The notes under the pieces were generated by a model. It made no database searches. It was not told where the DNA came from and worked only from the letters and a program-made list of their open reading frames with translations. Made by a program: the position numbers and the translations under genes. A stretch of DNA of 64,000 bases from Actinotalea endophytica. GTDB taxonomy: Bacteria; Actinomycetota; Actinomycetes; Actinomycetales; Cellulomonadaceae. Positions 16,461-23,440 of this stretch are shown here, piece after piece. Location of the stretch: assembly GCF_025717005.1 (NCBI RefSeq), contig NZ_JAOVZU010000009.1:1-64000 (forward strand), in the 5' to 3' direction. How positions within the stretch are numbered: position 1 is the stretch's first letter; every line of letters begins with the position of its first letter.

Positions 16461-17330
16461 ATGAGGCGCTCGACACTGGCCATGGTCCGCGACGCGCACG
16501 ACAACGGGTACGCCGTGCCGGCGTTCAACGTGGTGGACGACCTGAGCCTCCGCGCGGTGGTCGATGCCGCGGAGGAGGCCGGCTCACCCGTGATCATCCA
16601 GGCCTCGCTCAAGACCGCGCGATCGATCGGCGTCGAGCTGCTCACCGAGATGTTCGACGCCGCGACCGCTCGCTGCCGGGTCGACACGGCACTCCACCTC
16701 GACCACTGCCCGGACCTGTCGATGATCGAGCGGGTCGTGGCGGCCCGGTGGTCGTCGGTGCTCTTCGACGCGTCGGACCGCGACCTCGGTCAGGCGGTCG
16801 CCGAGACCTCGGCGGTGGTCGGGCTCGCGCACGCCGCGGGGGTGGACGTGGAGTCGGAGATCGAGAACATCGTCGGCGTCGAGGACGGCGTGGGCTCGGA
16901 CGTGATCGTGCACAGCTACTCCGTCGAGCAGCTGGCCGACGCGATCCGGACGACCGGCGCCGACCTCATCGCGCCGCAGCTGGGCACCGCGCACGGTGCG
17001 TACCACGGGCGCCCGACCCTGCTGCCGCACCGGGTGCGCGAGCTGCGCGAGCTGGTCGACTGCCCGGTGGTCCTGCACGGCGGCACCGGTCTGACCGAGG
17101 CCGAGTTCCGGTCGCTCATCGCGGCCGGCGTCTCGAAGATCAACATCTCGACCGCCGTCAAGCACGCCTACATGGACTCGGCCTACCACTTCCTGAAGAA
17201 GGCCCGGGCGAAGGACGAGTGGGACCCGCCGTCGCTGTTCCGGAGCATCGCGGGGGAGATCCGTGCGGTGGCCCTGCGGCACTTCGACATCTTCGGTTCG
17301 GCGGGGCGCTCACCCGGGGTGCAGTCGTGA
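16461..17330 (+). CDS. Class II ketose-bisphosphate aldolase family protein (FbaA/GatY/KbaY type)
   Basis: 289 residues. Zinc-site features are present: LHLDHC with the catalytic Asp and first His, then PQLGTAHGAYHG and LHGGTGL, which bind the second and third His ligands and the substrate phosphate. NISTAV is the usual C-terminal phosphate-binding stretch. AAGGAGGAG precedes the ATG. Members cleave ketose-1-phosphate or -1,6-bisphosphate sugars to dihydroxyacetone phosphate and an aldehyde. Confidence 0.9.
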   Translation: MRRSTLAMVRDAHDNGYAVPAFNVVDDLSLRAVVDAAEEAGSPVIIQASLKTARSIGVELLTEMFDAATARCRVDTALHLDHCPDLSMIERVVAARWSSVLFDASDRDLGQAVAETSAVVGLAHAAGVDVESEIENIVGVEDGVGSDVIVHSYSVEQLADAIRTTGADLIAPQLGTAHGAYHGRPTLLPHRVRELRELVDCPVVLHGGTGLTEAEFRSLIAAGVSKINISTAVKHAYMDSAYHFLKKARAKDEWDPPSLFRSIAGEIRAVALRHFDIFGSAGRSPGVQS

Positions 17331-18100
17331 CGACCTGCCTGCTCTTCGACTGCGACGGCGTGCTCGCGGACACCGAGCGCGACGGCCACCTGGTCGCCTT
17401 CAACCGCATGTTCGCCGAGCTGGGCGTCCCGTTGCGGTGGTCCGACGAGGAGTATGCGCGGCTCGTCCGGATCGGTGGCGGGAAGGAGCGCCTGGCCGCG
17501 GCGATGACGCCCGAGGTCGCCGAGCGACTGGGTCTTCGCAACGCCGACGCCGTGGCGCGGGCGATCGCCGGCTGGCACCGGCGCAAGAGCGACCTCTACC
17601 GCGAGCTCGTCGCCTCCGGGGCGGTGCCGGCGCGACCGGGGGTGCGCCGTCTCGTCGCCGAGGCCGTCGCGGCGGGGTGGCAGGTGGCGGTCGCCTCGAC
17701 GTCGGCGCCGGGCTCCGTGCTCGCGGTGCTCGAGCATGCTGTCGGCCCCGCCCTCGCGGCCGAGGTGCGGGTGTTCGCGGGTGACGTGGTGCCGCGCAAG
17801 AAGCCGTCGCCGGACATCTACCTGCACGCGCTCGCCGAGCTCGGCGGGTCGCCCGGCGATGCGGTGGTGGTCGAGGACAGCGGGATCGGCCTCGCGGCCG
17901 CGCGCGCGGCGGGGCTCCCGGTCGTGGTGACCGTCTCGTCCTACACCGTCGACGACGACGTCACGGGCGCGTCGCTCGTGCTGAGCGATCTCGGCGAGCC
18001 GGGGGCGCCGGGCCGGGTGCTGGACGACCCGCTCGACCTGAAGCCCGGGGCCGTCGACGTCGCGCTGCTGCGCGAGGTCATCGCGGCCGGCGCCGGGTAG
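17327..18100 (+). CDS. HAD-superfamily phosphatase / beta-phosphoglucomutase-like
   Basis: 257 residues. Motif I is FDCDGVLADTE at the N-terminus, motif II TSAP (VASTSAPG), motif III the Lys in RKKPSPDIY, and motif IV VVEDSGIGLAAARAAG. This is the CbbY/phosphoglucomutase-like subgroup with a helical cap. The GTG start overlaps the aldolase stop (GTGA at 17327-17330), so the two are translationally coupled. A phosphatase or mutase acting on a phosphosugar of the same pathway is likely. Confidence 0.88.
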   Translation: MTTCLLFDCDGVLADTERDGHLVAFNRMFAELGVPLRWSDEEYARLVRIGGGKERLAAAMTPEVAERLGLRNADAVARAIAGWHRRKSDLYRELVASGAVPARPGVRRLVAEAVAAGWQVAVASTSAPGSVLAVLEHAVGPALAAEVRVFAGDVVPRKKPSPDIYLHALAELGGSPGDAVVVEDSGIGLAAARAAGLPVVVTVSSYTVDDDVTGASLVLSDLGEPGAPGRVLDDPLDLKPGAVDVALLREVIAAGAG

Positions 18101-18128
18101 GGGCAGCAGCCCGATCGGGCGATCTCGC

Positions 18129-18157
18129 TGGACCATCGTGGTATAGACAAGTATATT
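18129..18157 (+). promoter_or_regulatory. Second GntR-controlled promoter inside the cluster
   Basis: TGGACC (18129-18134), 17-nt spacer, TATATT (18152-18157) form a fair promoter. The operator CGTGGTATAGACAAGT (18137-18152) fills the spacer; its right half GTATAGACAAGT is the best half-site in the window. It would control the transaldolase-like, RpiB-type and transketolase genes as a second unit. Confidence 0.65.
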
Positions 18158-18198
18158 CAGCAACAGCGCATGAAGCGCTCGGACGCGATGGAGGCCTG

Positions 18199-19548
18199 AT
18201 GTTGACCGTCAACCAGCACACCACCGGCGACGGCCAGCTCGGGCTGCGGACCACGTTCGCCGCGCTCGACCTCGCCCCGGCCCGGGGCCACGAGGAGGTT
18301 CTCTCCCGGGTCGGACGCCTCGAGGTCGACCCCGGGCAGGTCGCCCTGATGCGGGAGCACGCGCGCGCCGTGGCCGGCAGCGACCGGTTCCACGACGTGC
18401 TCCGCACGTTCCCCACCCCGGCGGGGGAGACACCCCCGGGGTTCCGCATCGAGGCCGCACTGCTCGCCGACGGGCTGCTCGAGGTCGACCTCGTCCGGGA
18501 CATCGGCTACGGCCGCAACGGTGAGCGCAGGCCGACCGGCGTCATCTTCTCGGCCGACTCGGCGAACCCCTACGAGGTCGCGCCGGTCGCGGGCCTGCTC
18601 GGGAACCTCACCTGCAACCCCGGCATCGTCTACGACCTCTTCATCAACAACCCGGACGCCAACATCGGCCACCAGTTCACGACGCTCGAGGAAGTGATGG
18701 GCGAGCTCGGGTCGGTCCTCGGGCCGGGTGCCGACGTCAGCGTCGAGCTCGAGAACCCGTTCGAGGACGACTTCGACCGCATCCTCGCCGAGATCGAACC
18801 CTACGAGCGGCTGCTCTCGCGGTACCGGCTCGTGGTGAAGGTGCCGCACACCGGGCCGGTGAACGCGGGCAACGTCTCCCGGCTCCTCACCGGCGACGGC
18901 CGACTCCCGGACTGGTACGCCGACGCGCGCACCGAGGACTCGTTCCGGTCCCACAACCTCGCGCTCCGGCTGCGCGAGCACGGGTACCGGATCAACTACA
19001 CGCTGATGTTCGAGCCCTACCAGGCGGCGCTCGCGCTGCAGGCGAAGCCCTACTTCATCAACGCCTTCGTGCGCCACCGGCTGGGCCAGAGCATGCGCAT
19101 CCGGGAGCTCGTCGAGCTGTACCACCGCACCCACGACCGTCGTCACCTGGAGGCCCTGCGCACCTACCTGGTGGGCGTGGACCACCTCAGCGAGGAGAGC
19201 CCGGTACGGGACCTGGTGGACGTCCTGGAGTACGCCGAGGACCTCCTCGACTACCGCCGCCTCGGGGACGCGGAGGGCGCGGACGGCCTGGACAGCCTGC
19301 GGCACAGCCTGCGGCTGCTCAAGCAGTGCCACCTCGACGACACCCGGATCATCGTGTGCTCGATGGAGGGACCGCGGAACTACCCGGACATCGACAAGCT
19401 CACCGTCGACCCCGAGTTCGCCGACGTGATCGACCGCCTCATCATCACGGCCGAGCCGGCCTACCTGGCGCGGTTCGCGTCGGCGAGCCACGTCGTGTCC
19501 TACCAGCGCCGCTTCATGGCCGCCGCCGCGACCAGCGTGCACGTGTGA
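18199..19548 (+). CDS. Divergent transaldolase-superfamily protein with C-terminal extension
   Basis: 449 residues, longer than classical transaldolases (about 220-380). The transaldolase barrel signature is clear: FSADSANPYE followed by LTCNPGIVYD (equivalent to the DSA..GvTTNPsl segment), Schiff-base Lys in VVKVPHTG (Lys about 214), and INYTLMFEPYQAALA then FINAFVRHR (equivalent to N.TLlFs..QA and the phosphate-binding SPFvGR). The last ~140 residues have no counterpart that I recognise. Family role: transfer of a dihydroxyacetone unit between sugar phosphates, or aldol cleavage. It is first in a unit with isomerase and transketolase genes. Confidence 0.72.
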   Translation: MLTVNQHTTGDGQLGLRTTFAALDLAPARGHEEVLSRVGRLEVDPGQVALMREHARAVAGSDRFHDVLRTFPTPAGETPPGFRIEAALLADGLLEVDLVRDIGYGRNGERRPTGVIFSADSANPYEVAPVAGLLGNLTCNPGIVYDLFINNPDANIGHQFTTLEEVMGELGSVLGPGADVSVELENPFEDDFDRILAEIEPYERLLSRYRLVVKVPHTGPVNAGNVSRLLTGDGRLPDWYADARTEDSFRSHNLALRLREHGYRINYTLMFEPYQAALALQAKPYFINAFVRHRLGQSMRIRELVELYHRTHDRRHLEALRTYLVGVDHLSEESPVRDLVDVLEYAEDLLDYRRLGDAEGADGLDSLRHSLRLLKQCHLDDTRIIVCSMEGPRNYPDIDKLTVDPEFADVIDRLIITAEPAYLARFASASHVVSYQRRFMAAAATSVHV

Positions 19549-19558
19549 GGAGGCCGCG

Positions 19559-20002
19559 ATGATCATCGGATTCGGCTCCGACCCGAACGCGTCCGACCTG
19601 CGGGCGGCACTGATGGGCCATGCGGTCGCCCTCGGGCACCACGTCGTGGACCTCGGCTCGGACGACCCCGTGTACGCCCACACCGCGGTGCGCGTGGCGG
19701 AGGAGGTCGTGGCGGGCCGACTCGATCGCGGGGTGCTGCTCTGCGGTACCGGCATCGGGATGTCGATCGCCGCGAACAAGGTCGACGGCGCCTACTGCGC
19801 CCTGGTGGCCGACAGCTACCAGGCGCGTCGCGCCCAGCTCAGCAACAACGCGAACCTGATCGCCGTCGGTGCCCTCGTCACGGGCCCCGAGCTGGCGAAG
19901 GTCCTGCTCGAGGAGTACCTGAGCCACGAGTTCGACCCGGGCTCGAGGAGCGCGGTCAAGGTCGACGCGATCCGCAGCTACGAGAGCCGGGCCACCGCGT
20001 GA
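19559..20002 (+). CDS. RpiB/LacAB-family sugar-phosphate isomerase
   Basis: 147 residues. The hallmark active-site stretch LLCGTGIGMSIAANK is present, with the catalytic Cys about residue 62, and GSDDPVYAHTAVRVAEEV precedes it. The family interconverts aldose and ketose phosphates of five or six carbons. GAGGAGG overlaps the previous stop (19547-19553). With the kinase it could set up the ketose phosphate used by the transketolase; the substrate need not be ribose 5-phosphate. Confidence 0.88.
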   Translation: MIIGFGSDPNASDLRAALMGHAVALGHHVVDLGSDDPVYAHTAVRVAEEVVAGRLDRGVLLCGTGIGMSIAANKVDGAYCALVADSYQARRAQLSNNANLIAVGALVTGPELAKVLLEEYLSHEFDPGSRSAVKVDAIRSYESRATA

Positions 20003-20865
20003 GTGCCGTCCAGGAGCGTCGACCGGTCGCGGACCTCGCGCTCGCGGCCGCACGGGCGCGAAGGTTCGTCCTGCGCATGCTCGAGGCCTCGCCGGCCGGG
20101 CACGTCGGCGGGGCGCTGTCGGCGATCGACCTGGTGACCGCCCTCTACACGAGGGCCCTGCGGGTCGACCCCGACGACCCGCGCGCGCCGGGGCGGGACC
20201 GGTTCCTGCTCTCGGCCGGCCACAAGGCGCTCGCGCAGTACGCGGTGCTCGCGCTGACCGGCTTCTTCCCGCCGGACCTGCTCGACACCTACGGGGCGAC
20301 CGGCAGCGCCCTGGGCGGGCACCCGGACATGGCCAAGCTCCCGGGCATCGAGGCCAACACCGGTGCGCTCGGCCACGGGCTCCCGCTCGCGGTCGGCATG
20401 GCCCTCGGCCTGAGGCGATCGCAGTCGGGCAGCCGCGTCGTCGTCCTGCTCGGTGACGGTGAGCTCGCCGAAGGGTCCAACTGGGAGGGCGCAGCCGTCG
20501 CATCCCACCACAGGCTGTCGAACCTCGTGGCGATCGTGGACGTCAACGGTCTGCAGATCGGCGGGCCGACGGCTCAGGTGATGGGCATGGAGCCGATCGC
20601 CGAGAAGTTCCGCGCGTTCGGCTGGGTCGTGACCGAGGTCGACGGCCACGACCTCGACGGGATCCTCGACGTCCTCGACCGCCTGCCGTTCGCTCCCGAC
20701 GCTCCGAGCGCGATCATCGCCACCACCTGCAAGGGGAAGGGGATCACGGCGATCGAGGGCACCGTCGGCTCGCACTACTGGAAGCCGTCGGCGGCCGAGC
20801 TCGCCGACGCCGTCCGCGAGGCCGACGCGGCCGTCACGTCGCTCGAGCGGGAGGTCGCGTCGTGA
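19999..20865 (+). CDS. Transketolase N-terminal subunit
   Basis: 288 residues, the half-size subunit of a split transketolase. The thiamine-diphosphate motif is GDGELAEGSNWE followed by VDVNGLQ. Other transketolase landmarks are GHVGGALSAID and GALGHGLPLAVGMALG. GTG 19999 overlaps the isomerase stop (GTGA). It needs the C-terminal partner encoded next. Split transketolases are common in dedicated sugar-catabolic loci rather than in the core pentose phosphate pathway. Confidence 0.92.
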   Translation: MSAVQERRPVADLALAAARARRFVLRMLEASPAGHVGGALSAIDLVTALYTRALRVDPDDPRAPGRDRFLLSAGHKALAQYAVLALTGFFPPDLLDTYGATGSALGGHPDMAKLPGIEANTGALGHGLPLAVGMALGLRRSQSGSRVVVLLGDGELAEGSNWEGAAVASHHRLSNLVAIVDVNGLQIGGPTAQVMGMEPIAEKFRAFGWVVTEVDGHDLDGILDVLDRLPFAPDAPSAIIATTCKGKGITAIEGTVGSHYWKPSAAELADAVREADAAVTSLEREVAS

Positions 20866-21800
20866 CGGTGCTGGTGGACCCGCGCGCGACGTTCGGCGCT
20901 GCCGTGACCGAGGTCGCTGCGCACGACCCGCGAGTGGCTGTGGTCTCCACCGACAGCGGCGGGTCGTCGGGCTTCGGCGACTTCGCGCGGCTCTACCCCG
21001 AGCGGTACCTGGAGGTCGGGATCCTCGAGCAGGGCGCGACCGGCGTGGCCGCCGGGCTCGCCACCACCGGCGCGGTCCCGGTGTTCTGCGCGATCGCGCC
21101 CTTCGTGACCTGCCGCAACTTCGAGGCCGTGCGGAACGACCTCGGCTACATGCGGCAGAACGTCAAGGTGGTCGGCCGCAACGGCGGCCTGACGTACGCC
21201 GACCTCGGGCCCACGCACCATTCGCTCGAGGACTACGCGCTGATGCGGATGATCCCCGGGATGGTCGTGCTCGCGCCGCAGGACGCCGGCGAGATCCGCG
21301 GTGCGGTGCGCGCGATGCTCGAGCACGACGGTCCGGTGTACATGCGCATCGGCGGCCCTGCGGTGCCGTCCCTCTTCGCGGACGACGACTTCGAGATCGG
21401 GCGGGCGCGGCACCTGCGGACCGGCGAGGACCTCACGGTCGTGTCGACCGGGTACGTCACGCCGGCGGTGCTGGAGGCGGTCGACGGACTCGCGTCCGAA
21501 GGCATCGCCGCGGACCTGCTCGGGCTCGGAACCGTCGAGCCGCTCGACCAGGAGGCGATCCTTGCCTCGGCCCTGCGGACCGGCGTCGTCGTCACCGTCG
21601 AGGAGCACTACGTCCGTGGGGGCCTCGGCGGTGCGGTCAGCGAGCTGCTCGCGGAGGTGCCCGGTGTGCAGGTGCACCGGATCGGCGTCCGCCACGGGTA
21701 CGTCTCGACCGGCCGGTACGTCGAGCTGCTCGCGGCGGCCGGCCTCGACGCCCCGGGGCTGACCAGCCGGATCCGGGAGATCGCACACGGCGGGCGGTAG
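20862..21800 (+). CDS. Transketolase C-terminal subunit
   Basis: 312 residues, containing the pyrimidine-binding domain (EVGILEQGATGVAAGLA with the cofactor-activating Glu) and the C-terminal domain (LTVVSTGYVTPAVLEA). GTG 20862 overlaps the stop of the N-terminal subunit (GTGA), so the two halves are translationally coupled. It completes the thiamine-dependent enzyme that moves a two-carbon unit between sugar phosphates. It ends 15 bp before the convergent serine hydrolase copy 2. Confidence 0.92.
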   Translation: MTVLVDPRATFGAAVTEVAAHDPRVAVVSTDSGGSSGFGDFARLYPERYLEVGILEQGATGVAAGLATTGAVPVFCAIAPFVTCRNFEAVRNDLGYMRQNVKVVGRNGGLTYADLGPTHHSLEDYALMRMIPGMVVLAPQDAGEIRGAVRAMLEHDGPVYMRIGGPAVPSLFADDDFEIGRARHLRTGEDLTVVSTGYVTPAVLEAVDGLASEGIAADLLGLGTVEPLDQEAILASALRTGVVVTVEEHYVRGGLGGAVSELLAEVPGVQVHRIGVRHGYVSTGRYVELLAAAGLDAPGLTSRIREIAHGGR

Positions 21801-21815
21801 CCACCACCGTGCCCG

Positions 21816-23030
21816 TCAGCCCTCCGGGATCCCGGCGACGAAGTTCGCCACGAGGTTGAGGTTGGCCTTCTCGATCCCCCAGGGGCCGTCGCCGTGCTCG
21901 TCCCAGAGCGGATCGGCCTTGAGCACGACGACGAGGTCCTCCTCGGGCAGGACGGCGATCTGCTGGCCGCCGTGGCCCCAGGCGAGGTCGTAGGTCCAGG
22001 GGCCGGCGTCGATCAGCCACCACTGGTAGCCGTAGGAGGAGTGCCAGTTCGGGCCGACGGCGTAGTACCAGGCGTCCTCGGTGTACTTCTGCCAGGACTG
22101 CTCGATCCAGTCGGTGGGGATCACCTGGCGTCCGTCGTGGACCCCGCCGTCGAGGTAGGTCTGGCCGAACCGGGCCATCTCGCGCGCGGACAGCGACAGG
22201 TCGGCGTGGCCGTGCCGGTAGCCGGCCCGGTCGGCCATCCACTGCTCGGGCTCGATGCCGAGCGGGTCGAACAGGTGCTCGGTGGCGAAGTCCATCAGGT
22301 CCTCGCACGCCCGGGCGACGATGATCGCCAGCAGGTGCGAGGACAGGTTCGAGTAGTCCCAGCCGCTGCCGGGGTCACGCTTCAGCGGGACGTCGACGAG
22401 GCTTGCCGGCGTGAAGCGGCTGTAAAGCAGCTCCATGCCCTCCGCGGTGGCTTCCTCCCAGGGGTACCCGGCCCGCATCTGGAGCAGCTGGCGGATCGTG
22501 ATCTCGGTCTTGCGCGGGTCGTCGAGCTGGGCCTCGAGCTCGGGGAAGTACGTGATCATCGGCTCGTCGAGGCTCGGGAGGCAGCCTTCGTCGAGCGCGA
22601 TCCCCACCAGCGCCCCGGTGTAGCTCTTGGTCACCGACGCCACGGCGCTGTGCTGGGTCGGGCTGCCTGTCCGGTAGTACTCCTCCGCGACGAGGTAGCC
22701 GTTCTTGATCACGAGCAGGCTGTAGATCGTCTCCAGGTTGGCGGCGCGCCAGTAGAGGTCGGCGACCAGGTCGGGGTCGAGGCCCTGGGCCTCGGGGGTC
22801 GAGACCTGCCAGCCCTCGACGTCGGGTCCGGGGGCGTAGTCGACCGCGGCGAGCTGTTCGGGCGTCGGGTCGGGTTCGCCGCCGCAGGCCGCCAGGGCCA
22901 CCGTGGCAGGCAGCGCGCAGGCGAGCGTCGCGGCGATCGCGCGGAGCCTCCGGGCCGCGAGCGGTCGGGGCGGGCGCCGCCGGGACCCCGGCCGGCCGAT
23001 CCGGGCGCGCCGACGCGCCGTGGGGGTCAT
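21816..23030 (-). CDS. Serine hydrolase lipoprotein, beta-lactamase/penicillin-binding class C fold (copy 2)
   Basis: 404 residues, paralogue of the gene at 8797-10038. Lipobox LAAC, SVTK (Ser about residue 132), WDYSN and WGHGGQQ are all intact. Differences concentrate in the segment after ARAC (copy 2 lacks two residues there and reads FDPLGIEPEQW instead of FDPLDTTPGRW) and around the SxxK serine (HSAVASVTK versus STNVQSVTK). Both copies therefore look functional and may differ in specificity. Confidence 0.85.
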   Translation of the reverse strand: MTPTARRRARIGRPGSRRRPPRPLAARRLRAIAATLACALPATVALAACGGEPDPTPEQLAAVDYAPGPDVEGWQVSTPEAQGLDPDLVADLYWRAANLETIYSLLVIKNGYLVAEEYYRTGSPTQHSAVASVTKSYTGALVGIALDEGCLPSLDEPMITYFPELEAQLDDPRKTEITIRQLLQMRAGYPWEEATAEGMELLYSRFTPASLVDVPLKRDPGSGWDYSNLSSHLLAIIVARACEDLMDFATEHLFDPLGIEPEQWMADRAGYRHGHADLSLSAREMARFGQTYLDGGVHDGRQVIPTDWIEQSWQKYTEDAWYYAVGPNWHSSYGYQWWLIDAGPWTYDLAWGHGGQQIAVLPEEDLVVVLKADPLWDEHGDGPWGIEKANLNLVANFVAGIPEG

Positions 23031-23032
23031 GG

Positions 23033-23050
23033 GATCGCCTCCTCGCGATC
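23033..23050 (-). promoter_or_regulatory. Hairpin with the ribosome-binding site in its loop (copy 2)
   Basis: Identical 18-base element to that at 10042-10059: 6-bp stem GATCGC/GCGATC with GAGGAG as the loop, placed just before the start of serine hydrolase copy 2. Confidence 0.55.
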
Positions 23051-23130
23051 GGGCCCGTCCGCCGGCGGCAGATCCCTACCGTCGCACGCGGGTGCCCGAC
23101 CGAAGGGGACGATCGTCCCCGAGGTGCGAG

Positions 23131-23382
23131 CTACCCCGCGGAGGGCTCGGGCGAACCCTCGGCCCGAGCCCGGAGCAGGTCGCGTCGGGAGAGCAGCGCG
23201 AAGGCGATCGCCGCGAGCACCCAGACGACGGCGAACCAGCGTTCGGCGCTCCCGCCGCCGCCGTCCGGCGAGGCCTCGAACAGCACCTCGAACCAGTCCG
23301 GTACCAGGACAGTGAGGACCGCGAGCACCGAGGCGACGGCCGCGAGGGCCGCCTCGATCAGGCTGCGTGCACGAGCGGACAT
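23131..23382 (-). CDS. Small membrane protein of unknown function
   Basis: 83 residues with two hydrophobic segments (about residues 9-28 and 49-66) separated by a Gly-rich loop (DGGGGSAERW). No catalytic motif is visible. The ATG is preceded by GAGAGGA about 9 nt upstream. It lies between the serine hydrolase and the BNR-repeat protein on the same strand. I do not recognise the family. Confidence 0.55.
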   Translation of the reverse strand: MSARARSLIEAALAAVASVLAVLTVLVPDWFEVLFEASPDGGGGSAERWFAVVWVLAAIAFALLSRRDLLRARAEGSPEPSAG

Positions 23383-23440
23383 GTCGGCGTCCTCTCTTCG
23401 GGAGACGGTCGGCTCGGAGTACGACGTGGCTGAGGGCGGC

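Larger units (their letters stand above)
21816..23072 (-). repeat. Long direct repeat, right copy (serine hydrolase gene plus leader)
   Basis: Partner of the repeat at 8797-10081, same orientation. It includes the 42-bp identical leader with the loop-embedded ribosome-binding site. Homologous recombination between the copies would delete the whole GntR/aldolase/transketolase block. Confidence 0.85.

Noticed and set aside
10600-21800. Assignment of the GntR cluster as a D-apiose transketolase pathway
   Set aside because: FGGY kinase and split transketolase fit, but the two DeoC aldolases, class II aldolase and transaldolase-like protein are not part of that pathway, and no apiose isomerase barrel is in the cluster.
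8797-23072. Composite transposon bounded by the two serine hydrolase copies
   Set aside because: Neither copy carries a transposase, terminal inverted repeat or target-site duplication; they are ordinary paralogous genes. Only homologous recombination is proposed.
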